A stretch of DNA of 64,000 bases from Nocardia rosealba (GCF_020216065.1 NZ_JAIWNA010000006.1:310001-374000); one strand, 5' to 3'. Counted from the first letter of the stretch, positions 48,497-58,219 are shown. Notes: generated by a model not told the origin, from the sequence alone. Made by a program: numbers and translations.

Positions 48497-48952
48497 TCAG
48501 GTGGTCGGGCGGTGGGCCTTCTCGATCTCGCTGATGAGCGCCTCGGTGGTGTGTTTCACGGCGATCTTGATGAACGGCTCGATGGTCCGGCCGAGCATCT
48601 TGCCCGCGATACCGCCGGGCACGAAGTACTGGATGTGCGCGTCGATGGTGCTGGTGTCGGCGCCCTTGGGCGTGAAGACGAACGTCGAGAGGATCTCGAA
48701 GCCCTTGATCGACTTGGTGCCGATCACCGAGCCCTCCTCCCAGCGCACCACTTCGATGCGGGAGGTGAGCGAGGCGGGGCCGAGCTTCATCTTCCCGTCG
48801 AACTTCGCGCCGACACCCTCGGTCTGGTCGGTGACCGGGGTGAAGGACTCGATGCCGTACCAGAATTTCGGCAGGTTGCGATAGTCGTTGACAAAGGCGA
48901 ATGCCGTCTCGGCGGGCGCTGCGCAGTCTTCGACAATCCTCACGTCGCTCAT
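48497..48952 (-). CDS. SRPBCC (START-like) family protein
   Basis: 151 residues. A single SRPBCC/polyketide-cyclase-like domain: RIVEDCAAPAETAFAFVNDYRN, KFDGKMKLGPASLTSRIEVV, TIDAHIQYFVPGGIAGKML and a C-terminal long helix (IEPFIKIAVKHTTEALISE). These helix-grip folds bind hydrophobic ligands. No ligand can be predicted. It lies between rraA and the copper genes, all on the minus strand. Confidence 0.82.
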   Translation of the reverse strand: MSDVRIVEDCAAPAETAFAFVNDYRNLPKFWYGIESFTPVTDQTEGVGAKFDGKMKLGPASLTSRIEVVRWEEGSVIGTKSIKGFEILSTFVFTPKGADTSTIDAHIQYFVPGGIAGKMLGRTIEPFIKIAVKHTTEALISEIEKAHRPTT

Positions 48953-48982
48953 ACCGGCAACTGTAATGCGTTTGTATGGCGT

Positions 48983-49903
48983 CTAAGCGGTCACGGCCAG
49001 TGTGGCGGCCAAGCCGAGCGCCACCGCCATGAGCGTCACCTCGATCGCCGCGTTGCGGACCGACACGTCGGCGGTGACGCGATGCTCGGCGGCCCGGCCC
49101 ACCCAGGTGCGCCGCCACCACCAGCCGAGCCCGGCGAGCATGGCGAGCACGACCACCTTGGCCAGCAAGATCCGTCCGTAGCCGGTGGTCACCAGGGCAG
49201 GTATCGAGCCGATGCGGACGAGGCCGTCGATCAGCCCGGTCACCGCGATCACCGCGACCAGCGGCGCGGCGGCGGTCGAGTAGCGGGGTAGCGCGCTCGC
49301 CCAGCCGCCGCGCGTGCGTACGACCAGTGCCAGTGCGAGCAGCAGCCCGAACCACGCCGCCGCGGCCAGGGCGTGGACCGCGACGAGCACCGACCCGAGC
49401 ACCTGCTGGGACATGTGCCCGGTGATGGGTCGCAGGGCGAGCGCGACCGCCGCGAACACCAGGACCAGGTCGGCCGAGGCGTCGTCGGGCCTGCGGAACG
49501 CCCACGCGGCGTAGCAGGCGACGGCGGCGGTGCAGAACAGGATGGCGATCCCGATCTGCCCGCCGCTGAGCCTGCCGAGGAACGTGCCGAATTCACCCGC
49601 GGCGAGTTCGTGCACCGGCACGCCCACGATGCCCGCCGCCTCGCACACCAGCACGGCGAACTCGGCGCCGAGCCAGATCGTGGCCAGCACCGCGACCGGC
49701 CGCCACGCCACCACGAGCCGGTGGTCGAGGCGGGGCAGCGCAGCCAGCCCGAGTACCGTCGCGCCCGCGCCGTCGGCGATCACCCGGGCCCACGCCGCTG
49801 CCGGAAAACCGCCGGTCCGGCGCAGTATCCAGGCGAGCGCCACCCCGGCGAGGGCGGCGACGACGACCGGAACCAGCACTCGCCACCGGCCTCCGGTCGT
49901 CAT
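48983..49903 (-). CDS. copD: CopD-family copper-transport membrane protein
   Basis: 306 residues with eight predicted membrane helices. CopD features: HMSQQVLGSVLVAVHALAAAAWFGLL and SALPRYSTAAAPLVAVIAVTGL, then LLAKVVVLAMLAGLGWWWRR. CopD proteins work with the periplasmic/extracytoplasmic CopC to import or handle copper. It begins six bases after the copC stop, so the two are one operon. Confidence 0.92.
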   Translation of the reverse strand: MTTGGRWRVLVPVVVAALAGVALAWILRRTGGFPAAAWARVIADGAGATVLGLAALPRLDHRLVVAWRPVAVLATIWLGAEFAVLVCEAAGIVGVPVHELAAGEFGTFLGRLSGGQIGIAILFCTAAVACYAAWAFRRPDDASADLVLVFAAVALALRPITGHMSQQVLGSVLVAVHALAAAAWFGLLLALALVVRTRGGWASALPRYSTAAAPLVAVIAVTGLIDGLVRIGSIPALVTTGYGRILLAKVVVLAMLAGLGWWWRRTWVGRAAEHRVTADVSVRNAAIEVTLMAVALGLAATLAVTA

Positions 49904-49909
49904 CGGCGG

Positions 49910-50548
49910 CTACTTCTTGCGGCCGGTGCCGAGCAGCGCCACCGCGAGACCGACGCCGAACAGCACGACACCACCGGCGACGAACACCCACACGGGCACG
50001 CCACCGGACTCCTCGCCGTCGGAGCCCTCGTCCTCGCCCGGCTTGGCGCCCGGTGCCCCGATGCCTTCCTTGGTGAGGGTGAACGTCCTCGTCCCGCTGA
50101 CGGGATGACCGTCGGCGGAGGTCACCCGGAACGCCATGGTGTATTCGCCGACCGGCCCGAGTTCACCCACTTCCACACTCACCGTGCGGCCCTCGACCAC
50201 CGGCTTGCCCTTGGACCACAGCCGCCCGTCCGGACCGACCACCGTCAGCGAGGGGAACGTCTGCTGCAGTTCCTCGTTGAAGGTGATGCTCGCGCGCGCC
50301 GGTCCCGCCTCGATCGACGAACCGTCCTCGGGAACGCTGCTCACGGCACCGGAGTGCGCGTTCGCGATACCGGTCGCACCGAAGATCAGGGCGAACAGGC
50401 CGGCGACCAGGGTGACAGCGAACCGCCGCGCCAGGCGACGCCGCGCCGACCGATTGATCTCGGCCACGATCTCGTTCGACACGACGGCCTGGGGCGTGGA
50501 CTGCCGCGACCGCCCGGACACCGCAGGAGTCTGACAGCGTTCCATCAC
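49910..50548 (-). CDS. copC: CopC-domain protein with C-terminal membrane anchor
   Basis: 212 residues from GTG overlapping the ycnI stop (an ATG is the next codon). A cytosolic N-terminal stretch leads into a signal-like helix (LVAGLFALIFGATGIANA); the mature CopC domain begins with the copper-binding His in AHSGAVSSVPEDGS and ends with the second His in TSADGHPVSGTRTFTLT. A Glu/Asp/Gly linker and a C-terminal membrane helix (VFVAGGVVLFGVGLAVALL) follow, an anchored form common in actinobacteria. Confidence 0.92.
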   Translation of the reverse strand: MMERCQTPAVSGRSRQSTPQAVVSNEIVAEINRSARRRLARRFAVTLVAGLFALIFGATGIANAHSGAVSSVPEDGSSIEAGPARASITFNEELQQTFPSLTVVGPDGRLWSKGKPVVEGRTVSVEVGELGPVGEYTMAFRVTSADGHPVSGTRTFTLTKEGIGAPGAKPGEDEGSDGEESGGVPVWVFVAGGVVLFGVGLAVALLGTGRKK

Positions 50549-51195
50549 GACTTCCTCGACCGCGCGACGAGCCCGAGACCGAGCGCGGCGGCGAACAGGC
50601 CGAGTGCCAGGCCGATTCCACCGGTCCAGCGCGCCACCGAGTCGGACTCCGCTTCGGCGGGCTCGTCGGTGGCGACGTGGTGGTCACCGCCGTCGGAACC
50701 ACCCGACTCGCTGAGTGCCAGTGTGGGCGCCGGGTATTCGGGCTCGGCGCCGCCGGTGCTCGGCTGATCCCAGGCGACGACCTTGCCGTCGCTGTAGGTC
50801 TGCCGCGCGGGGAAGGTCACCTCGTCCTGGGTGGGCAGCGGTCCGAGCGAGAGCACGAAACGCTGGAACTGACCCGGTCCGACACCGGGGTTGCCCGGCT
50901 CGGCGGTCCAGGCGACGGCCACCGCCTCGCCCTTGTCGTTGCGTTCGATGCGCGAGGACCAGCCCGGCATCGGTTCGGTGCGAACGCTTTTCAGGTTCGG
51001 CACGGTGACGCTCACCGAGGTGGTCGAGGCGGTGTCGGATTCGTTGGGCACCTTGAAGGTGGCAACGGTGTACTTGCCCTTGGCGGCGCCGGGCGCGTCG
51101 ACGGTGACGTGCGCCGCGGCCGAACCGCAGGCGGCGAGCACGAGAGCAGCCGCGAGACCGGCCGTCGCCGTCCCACGGGTGATGAAGTTGTGCAT
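50545..51195 (-). CDS. YcnI-family (DUF1775) copper-binding protein
   Basis: 216 residues from ATG with AGAAGG upstream. Signal/lipoprotein-like N-terminus (ATAGLAAALVLAACGSAAAHV, with a Cys that could be lipidated); the mature end AHVTVDAPGAAKG carries the N-terminal His that binds copper in YcnI. The DUF1775 domain follows, with TVPNLKSVRTEPMPGWSSRI, then VAWDQP. A C-terminal membrane helix ends the protein. ycnI-copC-copD is a known copper-homeostasis group. Confidence 0.93.
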   Translation of the reverse strand: MHNFITRGTATAGLAAALVLAACGSAAAHVTVDAPGAAKGKYTVATFKVPNESDTASTTSVSVTVPNLKSVRTEPMPGWSSRIERNDKGEAVAVAWTAEPGNPGVGPGQFQRFVLSLGPLPTQDEVTFPARQTYSDGKVVAWDQPSTGGAEPEYPAPTLALSESGGSDGGDHHVATDEPAEAESDSVARWTGGIGLALGLFAAALGLGLVARSRKS

Positions 51196-51235
51196 GGAAT
51201 GCCTTCTGTCCGAAGAGTTCTGATGTCGAGTGAGA

Positions 51236-51781
51236 TCAGGCGGACAGCGGCGGTGCGCGCGGACATCGCACACCTTCCAGGTGGGTGCCGAGGGCGATGT
51301 CGACGGTTTCCGTCCAGCGCGCGGCACGATGGGTGACGTCGAGTCGTGGAACGGTGAGTACCGCCCGGATCACGCCCGACGCAACGAGATACAACCGTTC
51401 GGCGACGAGAATCAGTGCGGCACAGATGAACGCGGCCAGCAGGTGCGCCAAGACCATCGGCGCACTCGGCAGGTGCAGCACATCGAGAACGCCACCGTGA
51501 TGATCGAGCGTCCCGGTCAGGGCGTAGTGCCCGGCCCATTGACCGCCGATGAGCGCTCCCACTGCCCGCACCCACCCGGCATCGGCACGACGCGCGAAAG
51601 TGGGAAGAGCCCGGCCCCCGGCGATCGCGCCCGTAGCGAGCGAAACCAGCAGCAACAGCGCTACTTCCGCCGACCGCGGCACCCCACCACCGGCCATACC
51701 GTGCGCGGCGACGGCGAGCGCGCCGACGAGTACGCCGCAGCCACCACCGCGCAGGCGGGAGGTGAGCTGCGGCGTCGTCAC
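51236..51781 (-). CDS. hypothetical four-helix membrane protein in the copper cluster
   Basis: 181 residues from GTG. Four hydrophobic segments (about 11-30, 38-58, 70-90, 105-130) and a soluble C-tail. It contains HGMAGGG and DHHGGVLD, which are potential metal-binding His sites, but neither is a recognised motif. Family not recognised. It lies 40 bases upstream of ycnI and four bases after the preceding gene, in one apparent operon, so a role in copper handling is suggested by position only. Confidence 0.65.
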   Translation of the reverse strand: MTTPQLTSRLRGGGCGVLVGALAVAAHGMAGGGVPRSAEVALLLLVSLATGAIAGGRALPTFARRADAGWVRAVGALIGGQWAGHYALTGTLDHHGGVLDVLHLPSAPMVLAHLLAAFICAALILVAERLYLVASGVIRAVLTVPRLDVTHRAARWTETVDIALGTHLEGVRCPRAPPLSA

Positions 51782-51785
51782 AGGT

Positions 51786-52457
51786 TCAGCGGACGCCGAG
51801 GCGGGCCAGCGCGTCGTTCTCCAGCACCGACAGTTCGGTGGAGATGGAGGTGTGCACGGCCTTGCGGCGCGCGGCGGGCATCTGCTCGGCGGTGCGCACG
51901 GCGACGGTGAGGTCGGTCAGCCGCGAACGGGCCGCCTCGACGAACTTCTTGGTGTCGCCGTCAGGGGAGTCGGCCGCGATCTTGTCCAGCGCGTTCTCGG
52001 TGTTGGTGATGCGGGCCTGTAGACGAGCGCCGTGGCCGCTGAACTCGCCGAGCTGGTCCAGGCCGATGCCGAGCTGCTGTGCCTTGCGCGCGTCGAGCTG
52101 CCCGCGCACCAGGGTGGCGCCACGGTAGGCCAGCGGCGCGAGCACGGGGATCAGCACCCGGGCCACCCCGATGTACTTTCGGATCTGGGCCGCGCTGAAC
52201 AGTTCCCGATCGGCCTTGGCGGCCAGCTTCTGTGCCGCCTTCTCCTCGGCCTGCAGCGCGGCGATCTGCGCCTTGGCCACCTTGGCCTCGGTGCGGGTCT
52301 GCGCCTTCAGCGCGCGGCGGGTGGTCCGCTCGCCCGCCTTGGCCGCCTTGCGCTCGTTCTTGGCGCTGAGTTTCGCCTCGACGGCGGCTTTGTGCTTGAG
52401 CGCCTTCGCCTCCGCGCGACGACTTGGCCGCCGCTTACGCTTGCTGAACAACCCCAT
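51786..52457 (-). CDS. DUF6474-like Lys/Ala-rich protein
   Basis: 223 residues. The N-terminus is very basic (GLFSKRKRRPSRRAEAKALKHK), followed by a ~90-residue Lys/Ala/Glu coiled-coil-like helix. A hydrophobic stretch comes next (YIGVARVLIPVLAPLAYRG), and then a helical C-terminal half (LDQLGEFSGHGARLQARI ... RRKAVHTSISTELSVLENDALARLGV). This matches my recollection of the actinobacterial DUF6474 family; function unknown. It heads the minus-strand run leading into the copper genes. Confidence 0.7.
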   Translation of the reverse strand: MGLFSKRKRRPSRRAEAKALKHKAAVEAKLSAKNERKAAKAGERTTRRALKAQTRTEAKVAKAQIAALQAEEKAAQKLAAKADRELFSAAQIRKYIGVARVLIPVLAPLAYRGATLVRGQLDARKAQQLGIGLDQLGEFSGHGARLQARITNTENALDKIAADSPDGDTKKFVEAARSRLTDLTVAVRTAEQMPAARRKAVHTSISTELSVLENDALARLGVR

Positions 52458-52590
52458 GAGATCAGGCCCTCCGTCATGCTCGCCAAGTCACGAGGCAGCG
52501 CCGTCCGGACCGGCCTGCCGTACTTCGTAGCGTAGTGGGATCAGGGTAGCGATTGGGCAATGTGTCGGGGGTAAGGACCATACTGCTGGT

Positions 52591-54306
52591 GTGCGTGCAG
52601 CCGAGGAGAACTTCGACAGCGGGCCGGTGACGATCCCGGCACCGGCTTCCGCTGCGCTCGAAACCGAGCCCACAACGGCCACTTCGGCCGGTCGCGACGG
52701 CTCCCCGGCAGCCTTCCTCGACGCGCGCTCGCTCATCGGCTGCCGCCACCGGCTGCGCCTGGACGCCGCCAACCCCGGCATGCTCGCCGAGGTCAGGGAA
52801 GACCCGGGCGTGCAGCAGCGGCGCGAAGCCGCCACCGCGTATCGCACCAAGGTCCGCGACGAACTGGTCGGCGCCGCTCCCGACGACTGGGTTGTGATCG
52901 ATCCGGCGCTGCGTGCCGGTGCGCGCGCCGCCGCGACGATGGCCGCGATGCGGGCGGGCGCGTCGCGGATCTGGGGTGGCCTGCTGCCCCAGGAACCCGA
53001 CACCGGCCGCCGTGGTGGCGCCGAGTTCCTGCTGCGCGACGCCGATCGCGGCGGATATATCCCGATCATCGTCGTCAACCACAAGGTCACCGACCCGCGC
53101 CGCCCCGACCCGGCCGATTTCCACCCGCTCACCTCGGACCTGTTCCGCTGGGAGCCGCGCCGCGACAAGCACGTGAAGCTGCGTCCCCAGCCGCGCGACC
53201 AGCAGCGCCTGGCCCACCTGTACCGGATGTTGCAGCGCCACGGCCTGGCCAGTCCCGCGCTGGTCGGCGGCGCCATCGGTCTCGCGTTCGACCGCATCCT
53301 CGTGCACGACCTCACCGGTGTGCTCGCCGACTACGACCTGCGCTACGCCGACCGCATCGCGGTGGTGCGCGGCGAACTGCCCACCCAGCCGTCGAAGGTG
53401 CCCGAGTGCAGGCAGTGCCCCTGGTGGGTGCGCGGGCCGGAGCCCGATCAGCCGGGGTGCGAGGGCACGCTGGCGGCGATGCGGGACGTGAGTCTGGTCG
53501 CGCCCGGCTCGCGGGCCGAGGTGCTGCGTGTGCACGGCGTACAGACCATCGACGAACTGGCCGCTTGGATCGGCGAGGAACCCGAGGACTGGCAGCACGG
53601 CCCGTTCACCGAGACCGTCGTCACCGCACGCGCCTGGATCGCCGGCGCACCGCTGGTCCGGCGCTTCGACACCGTCAGCGTGCGCCGGGCCGACGTGGAG
53701 ATCGACGTCGATCTGGAGAGCTACCAGGAAGACGGCGCCTACCTCTGGGGCACCCTGCTCGACGACGTGTACCGCCCGTTCGTCACCTGGGACCCGCTGC
53801 CCACCGACGACGAGGGCCGTTCCTTCGGCGAGTTCTGGACCTGGCTGATGGCACAGCGCGCGCAGGCGCATGCGGCGGGCAAAACCTTTGCCGCCTACTG
53901 CTATTCGCGTACCGCCGAGGACAAGTGGCTCTACGAGTCGGCGCGCCGGTTCGCGGGCAGGCCGGGCATCCCCACCCACGAGGAGGTGCGCGCCTTCGTC
54001 GACTCACCCGAGTGGGTCGACATGTTCCAGGCCGTCACCGACCAGTTCATCTGCCCGAACGGCAAGGGACTCAAGAAGATCGCGCCCGTCGCCGGTTTCG
54101 GCTGGCGCGATCCCGAAGCCGGTGGTGAGGCGTCGATGGGCTGGTACCGCCGCGCGGTCGGTTACGACGCCGACAGCGACATGTCGCAGCGCACGCGCCT
54201 GCTCGAGTACAACGAAGACGATGTCCGCGCCACCCAGGTCCTGCGCGAATGGATGACCACTAAGGCTGTAGTTGAGGTTCCCTCGCTCAAGGACTTCGCC
54301 CGGTAA
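52591..54306 (+). CDS. TM0106-family RecB-like nuclease
   Basis: 571 residues from GTG. The central region has ECRQCPWWVRGPEPDQPGCEG, a Cys-rich segment typical of RecB-like nucleases with an iron-sulfur site, and the C-terminal half an RNase H-like nuclease fold (VEIDVDLESYQEDGAYLWG, FAAYCYSRTAEDKWLYESARR, LLEYNEDDVRATQVLREWM) of the DEDD type. The N-terminal part is a PD-(D/E)XK-like module. It is probably a DNA-processing enzyme. Only 13 bases separate its stop from htpG. Confidence 0.85.
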   Translation: MRAAEENFDSGPVTIPAPASAALETEPTTATSAGRDGSPAAFLDARSLIGCRHRLRLDAANPGMLAEVREDPGVQQRREAATAYRTKVRDELVGAAPDDWVVIDPALRAGARAAATMAAMRAGASRIWGGLLPQEPDTGRRGGAEFLLRDADRGGYIPIIVVNHKVTDPRRPDPADFHPLTSDLFRWEPRRDKHVKLRPQPRDQQRLAHLYRMLQRHGLASPALVGGAIGLAFDRILVHDLTGVLADYDLRYADRIAVVRGELPTQPSKVPECRQCPWWVRGPEPDQPGCEGTLAAMRDVSLVAPGSRAEVLRVHGVQTIDELAAWIGEEPEDWQHGPFTETVVTARAWIAGAPLVRRFDTVSVRRADVEIDVDLESYQEDGAYLWGTLLDDVYRPFVTWDPLPTDDEGRSFGEFWTWLMAQRAQAHAAGKTFAAYCYSRTAEDKWLYESARRFAGRPGIPTHEEVRAFVDSPEWVDMFQAVTDQFICPNGKGLKKIAPVAGFGWRDPEAGGEASMGWYRRAVGYDADSDMSQRTRLLEYNEDDVRATQVLREWMTTKAVVEVPSLKDFAR

Positions 54307-54319
54307 TACCATTGTCGGC

Positions 54320-56278
54320 GTGACAGAAGCAGTCGAAACACTCGAGTTCCAGGCCGAGACCCACCAGCTCCTCGAGCTGATGATCCACTCGGTGTACTCC
54401 AACAAAGACACGTTCCTGCGGGAGCTGATCTCGAACGCTTCCGACGCACTGGACAAGCTCAAGCTGGCCACGTTCCAGGACAAGGACCTCGTCGCCGACA
54501 CCTCCGATCTGCACATCGAGCTGGATGTCGACTCCGACGAGCGGGTCCTGACCGTGCGCGACAACGGCATCGGCATGTCCCGTGCCGAGGTGATCGATCT
54601 GATCGGCACCCTCGCCAAGTCCGGCACCGCCGAGCTGCGCCGCAAACTCACCGAAGCCAAGTCCGACGCCGCGGCCGAGGAGCTGATCGGCCAGTTCGGC
54701 ATCGGCTTTTACTCCACCTTCATGGTCGCCGACAAGGTCACCCTCACCACCCGCAAGGCGGGCGAGGCCGAGGGCACCCGCTGGGAAGCCGCGGCAGGCA
54801 GCTCCACCTACACGATCGACACCGTCACCGACGCACCGCAGGGCACCTCGGTGACGCTGGCGCTGAAGAAGCCCGACGAGGACGATCACCTCTTCGATTA
54901 CACGCAGGAATGGAAGCTGCGCGAGATCGTCCGCAAGTACTCCGACTTCATCGCCTGGCCGATCCGCATGCAAGTCGAGCGGACCGTGATGGAGGGCGAG
55001 GGCGAGGACAAGGTCGAGAAGACCGTCGTCGAGGACCAGACGCTGAACTCGCAGAAGGCGCTGTGGACGCGCCCGCGCAGCGAGGTCACCGACGAGGAGT
55101 ACAAGGAGTTCTACCACCACGTCAGCCACGCCTGGGACGACCCGCTCGAGATCATCCCGATGAAGGCGGAGGGCACCTTCGAATACCAGGCGCTGCTGTT
55201 CCTGCCCTCGACCGCGCCGTTCGACCTGTTCACCCGTGAGCACAAGCGCGGCGTGCAGCTGTACGTGCGCCGGGTGTTCATCATGGACAACTGCGAAGAG
55301 CTGATGCCGGAGTACCTGCGCTTCGTCAAGGGTGTGGTCGACGCGCAGGATCTGTCGCTGAACGTGTCGCGCGAGATCCTGCAGCAGGACCGCCAGATCC
55401 AGATGATCCGCAAGCGCCTGGTGAAGAAGGTGCTCTCGACGGTCAAGGATCTGCAGTCGGCCGAGGACCAGACCAAGTACCAGACCTTCTGGACCCAGTT
55501 CGGCCGGGTTCTCAAGGAGGGCTTGTTGTCCGACACCGACAACCGTGAAACCCTGCTCACCGTTTCGTCTTTCGCCTCCACGGCCTCCGAGTCCGAGCTC
55601 ACCACGCTCGCGCAGTACGTGGAGCGGATGAAGGACGGCCAGGACGCGATCTACTACATGACCGGCGAAAGCCGTGCGCAGGTGGAGAATTCGCCGCACC
55701 TGGAGGCCTTCAAGGCCAAGGGGCTCGAGGTGCTCGTGCTCACCGACCCGGTCGACGAGATGTGGGTCGGCTCGGTGCCGGAGTTCGACGGCAAGAAGTT
55801 CCAGTCCATCGCCAAGGGCGAGGTCGACCTGGAGACCGAGGAGGAGAAGAAGGAGACCGAGGCCCTGCGCGAACAGCAGGACAAGGACTTCGCCGACCTG
55901 CTCGCCTGGCTCGGCAAGACCCTGTCCGAGGTCGCCAAGGAGGTGCGCCTCACCAACCGGCTCACCACCTCACCGGCCTGCCTGGTCGGCGACGTCTTCG
56001 ACTTCACCCCGATGCTCGAGCGCATGTACCGCGCGTCGGGTCAGGCGCTGCCGGAGTCCAAGCGCATCCTCGAGCTCAACCCCACCCATCCGCTGGTCAC
56101 CGGTCTGCGCGACGCCTACGACGCGCGCAAGTCCGATGCCGACGAGGGCAAGGTGCCCGAGCTCGCCGAGACGGCCGAATTGCTGTACGGCACGGCAGTT
56201 CTCGCCGAGGGCGGCGAACTGAAGGATCCGGCCCGCTTCGCCCACCTGCTCACCGAGCGTCTGACTCGCACGGTGTGA
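54320..56278 (+). CDS. htpG: molecular chaperone HtpG (Hsp90)
   Basis: 652 residues from GTG (VTEAVETLEFQAETHQLLELM). The GHKL ATPase domain has NKDTFLRELISNASDALDKL, VRDNGIGMSRAEVIDLIG, IGQFGIGFYSTFMVADKV and GTSVTLALK. The middle domain includes FLPSTAPFDLF and LNVSREILQQDRQIQMIRK, and the C-terminal dimerisation domain ends in LTERLTRTV. No MEEVD tail, as expected for bacteria. It folds client proteins under stress. It follows the nuclease gene closely and is followed by a strong hairpin. Confidence 0.98.
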   Translation: MTEAVETLEFQAETHQLLELMIHSVYSNKDTFLRELISNASDALDKLKLATFQDKDLVADTSDLHIELDVDSDERVLTVRDNGIGMSRAEVIDLIGTLAKSGTAELRRKLTEAKSDAAAEELIGQFGIGFYSTFMVADKVTLTTRKAGEAEGTRWEAAAGSSTYTIDTVTDAPQGTSVTLALKKPDEDDHLFDYTQEWKLREIVRKYSDFIAWPIRMQVERTVMEGEGEDKVEKTVVEDQTLNSQKALWTRPRSEVTDEEYKEFYHHVSHAWDDPLEIIPMKAEGTFEYQALLFLPSTAPFDLFTREHKRGVQLYVRRVFIMDNCEELMPEYLRFVKGVVDAQDLSLNVSREILQQDRQIQMIRKRLVKKVLSTVKDLQSAEDQTKYQTFWTQFGRVLKEGLLSDTDNRETLLTVSSFASTASESELTTLAQYVERMKDGQDAIYYMTGESRAQVENSPHLEAFKAKGLEVLVLTDPVDEMWVGSVPEFDGKKFQSIAKGEVDLETEEEKKETEALREQQDKDFADLLAWLGKTLSEVAKEVRLTNRLTTSPACLVGDVFDFTPMLERMYRASGQALPESKRILELNPTHPLVTGLRDAYDARKSDADEGKVPELAETAELLYGTAVLAEGGELKDPARFAHLLTERLTRTV

Positions 56279-56292
56279 CGCGACGCCGCCTC

Positions 56293-56329
56293 GGCGGGAC
56301 CGTTGTGCTGCGGCACAACGGGTCTCGCC
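56293..56329. terminator. hairpin downstream of htpG
   Basis: GGCGGGACC/GTTGTGC pairs with GCACAAC/GGTCTCGCC around a single bulged G, giving about 16 base pairs with a four-base top. No T-run. It is the only structure in the 219-base gap after htpG. Confidence 0.5.
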
Positions 56330-56497
56330 GGGGTCGGTTCGGTGGCGGCTCGCGGTCGAGGTCACGGTTCGGCTGTGCCGATCGGCCGCGCGGCGGTGTT
56401 GTGACGGTTACCAGTCCCGGGGGTGCCGCCCTGTGTCCTGTGGCAATGCCGCACGAGCCCGGTTCGGGAGCGGGGCGCTGCTCCTAGGCTCGCGACA

Positions 56498-58219
56498 ATG
56501 GTGGACGTGAACACCCATTACGACGTGCTGATCGTCGGATCGGGTTTCGGCGGCAGCGTCACGGCGCTGCGGCTGGTGGAAAAGGGATACCGGGTCGGCG
56601 TGCTCGAGGCGGGCCGCCGGTTCGCCGACGCCGATTTCGCCGCGACCAACTGGGACCTGCGCCGCTACCTGTGGGCGCCACGACTCGGCTGCTACGGCAT
56701 TCAGCGCGTGCATCGCCTGCGCGACTGTTTCATCCTGGCCGGAGCCGGTGTCGGCGGCGGGTCGCTCAACTACGCCAACACGCTGTACAAGCCGGGGAAG
56801 GCGTTCTTCGCTGACAAGCAGTGGGCGGGCATCACCGACTGGGAAGCCGAACTGTCCCCGCACTACGAGCAGGCCACCCGCATGCTCGGGGTGGTCCGAA
56901 ATCCGCTGCACACCCCGGCCGACACGGTCATCAAGGCGGTGGCCGAGGAGATGGGCGTCGGGCACACCTTCGTGCCGACTCCCGTCGCGGTGTACTTCGG
57001 CGAGCCGGGCCGTACCGACGCCGACCCGTACTTCGGCGGTGTCGGCCCTGCCCGCACCGGCTGCGTGAAGTGCGGCGAATGCATGACAGGCTGCCGGCAC
57101 GGCGCCAAGAACACGCTGGTCAAAAACTATCTCGGGCTGGCCGAGCAGGCCGGGGCGACCGTACTGCCGATGACCACCGTGACGGCCCTGCGTCCGCAAA
57201 CCGACGGCACCTGGCTCGTCGACACCGAGCGCACCGGCAGCTGGATCCGCAAGCAGCGCACCACGTTCTCCGCCGACCGGGTGGTGCTCGCCGCGGGCAC
57301 CTGGGGCACCCAGCGACTGCTGTTCCGCATGCGTGACCGCGCCGTCCTGCCCGCGCTGTCGCCGCGCCTCGGTGTGCTCACCCGCACCAACTCCGAGGCC
57401 ATCCTCGGCGCGGGCCGAACCACCGTGAATCCCGACATCGAGGTCACCACGGGGGTGGCGATCACCTCCTCGTTCCACCCGACGCCCGACACCCACGTGG
57501 AACCGGTGCGCTACGGCCGGGGTTCCAACGCGATGGGCCTGCTGAACACCTACCTCGTCGACGGCGACCAGCGCACACCGCGCTGGCTGCGGGTGCTCGG
57601 CATCGCGGGTCGTCACCCGATCCGCACCGTGCGCCTGCTGCGCACCACACGCTGGAGCGAGCGGACCCTGATCCTGCTGGTGATGCAGAGCCTGGACAAC
57701 TCCATCACCACCTACACCAAGCGTGGGCTGTTCGGCCGCCGCTATACCAGCAAGCAGGGGTACGGCCACCCCAATCCGTCCTGGATTCCGGCCGGGCACG
57801 AGGTGACCCGAAGGGTCGCCGAGAAATTCGGCGCCACCGCGGGCACCACCTGGCCCGATGTCTTCGGTGTTCCGATGACCGCGCACTTCATCGGCGGATG
57901 CGCCATCGGCGCCGATCCCGCCACCGGCGTGATCGACCCCTACCACCGGGTGCACGGTTATCCGGGACTGAGCATCGTCGACGGCTCGGCCATTTCGGCG
58001 AACCTGGGAGTCAACCCGTCGCTGACCATCGCCGCGCAGGCGGAACGGGCGGCGGCGCTGTGGCCGAACCGAGGTGAGGCCGATCCGCGGCCGCCGACGG
58101 GGGAGCCGTACCGCCGGATCGCGCCGGTCCCCCCGCGTGCTCCCGTTGTGCCCGCCGGTGCCCCCGCGGCCCTGCGGTTGCCCATCGAACCGGTGGACCG
58201 GTCGGCCGTCGGCGCGTGA
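56498..58219 (+). CDS. choD: ChoD-like GMC family FAD-dependent oxidoreductase
   Basis: 573 residues. The FAD motif VLIVGSGFGGSVTALRLVEKG is at the N-terminus. GMC features follow (RLGCYGIQRVHRLRDCF, AGAGVGGGSLNYANTLY), as does a Cys-rich CVKCGECMTGCRHGAKN segment. The C-terminal catalytic region is AHFIGGCAIGADPATGVIDPYHRVHG with AISANLGVNPSLTIAAQAERA. It aligns from memory over its full length with mycobacterial ChoD (Rv3409c, ~578 residues), annotated as cholesterol oxidase, although true sterol oxidation by ChoD is disputed. The start is ATG; V, D or GTG codons further on are less likely. Confidence 0.88.
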   Translation: MVDVNTHYDVLIVGSGFGGSVTALRLVEKGYRVGVLEAGRRFADADFAATNWDLRRYLWAPRLGCYGIQRVHRLRDCFILAGAGVGGGSLNYANTLYKPGKAFFADKQWAGITDWEAELSPHYEQATRMLGVVRNPLHTPADTVIKAVAEEMGVGHTFVPTPVAVYFGEPGRTDADPYFGGVGPARTGCVKCGECMTGCRHGAKNTLVKNYLGLAEQAGATVLPMTTVTALRPQTDGTWLVDTERTGSWIRKQRTTFSADRVVLAAGTWGTQRLLFRMRDRAVLPALSPRLGVLTRTNSEAILGAGRTTVNPDIEVTTGVAITSSFHPTPDTHVEPVRYGRGSNAMGLLNTYLVDGDQRTPRWLRVLGIAGRHPIRTVRLLRTTRWSERTLILLVMQSLDNSITTYTKRGLFGRRYTSKQGYGHPNPSWIPAGHEVTRRVAEKFGATAGTTWPDVFGVPMTAHFIGGCAIGADPATGVIDPYHRVHGYPGLSIVDGSAISANLGVNPSLTIAAQAERAAALWPNRGEADPRPPTGEPYRRIAPVPPRAPVVPAGAPAALRLPIEPVDRSAVGA

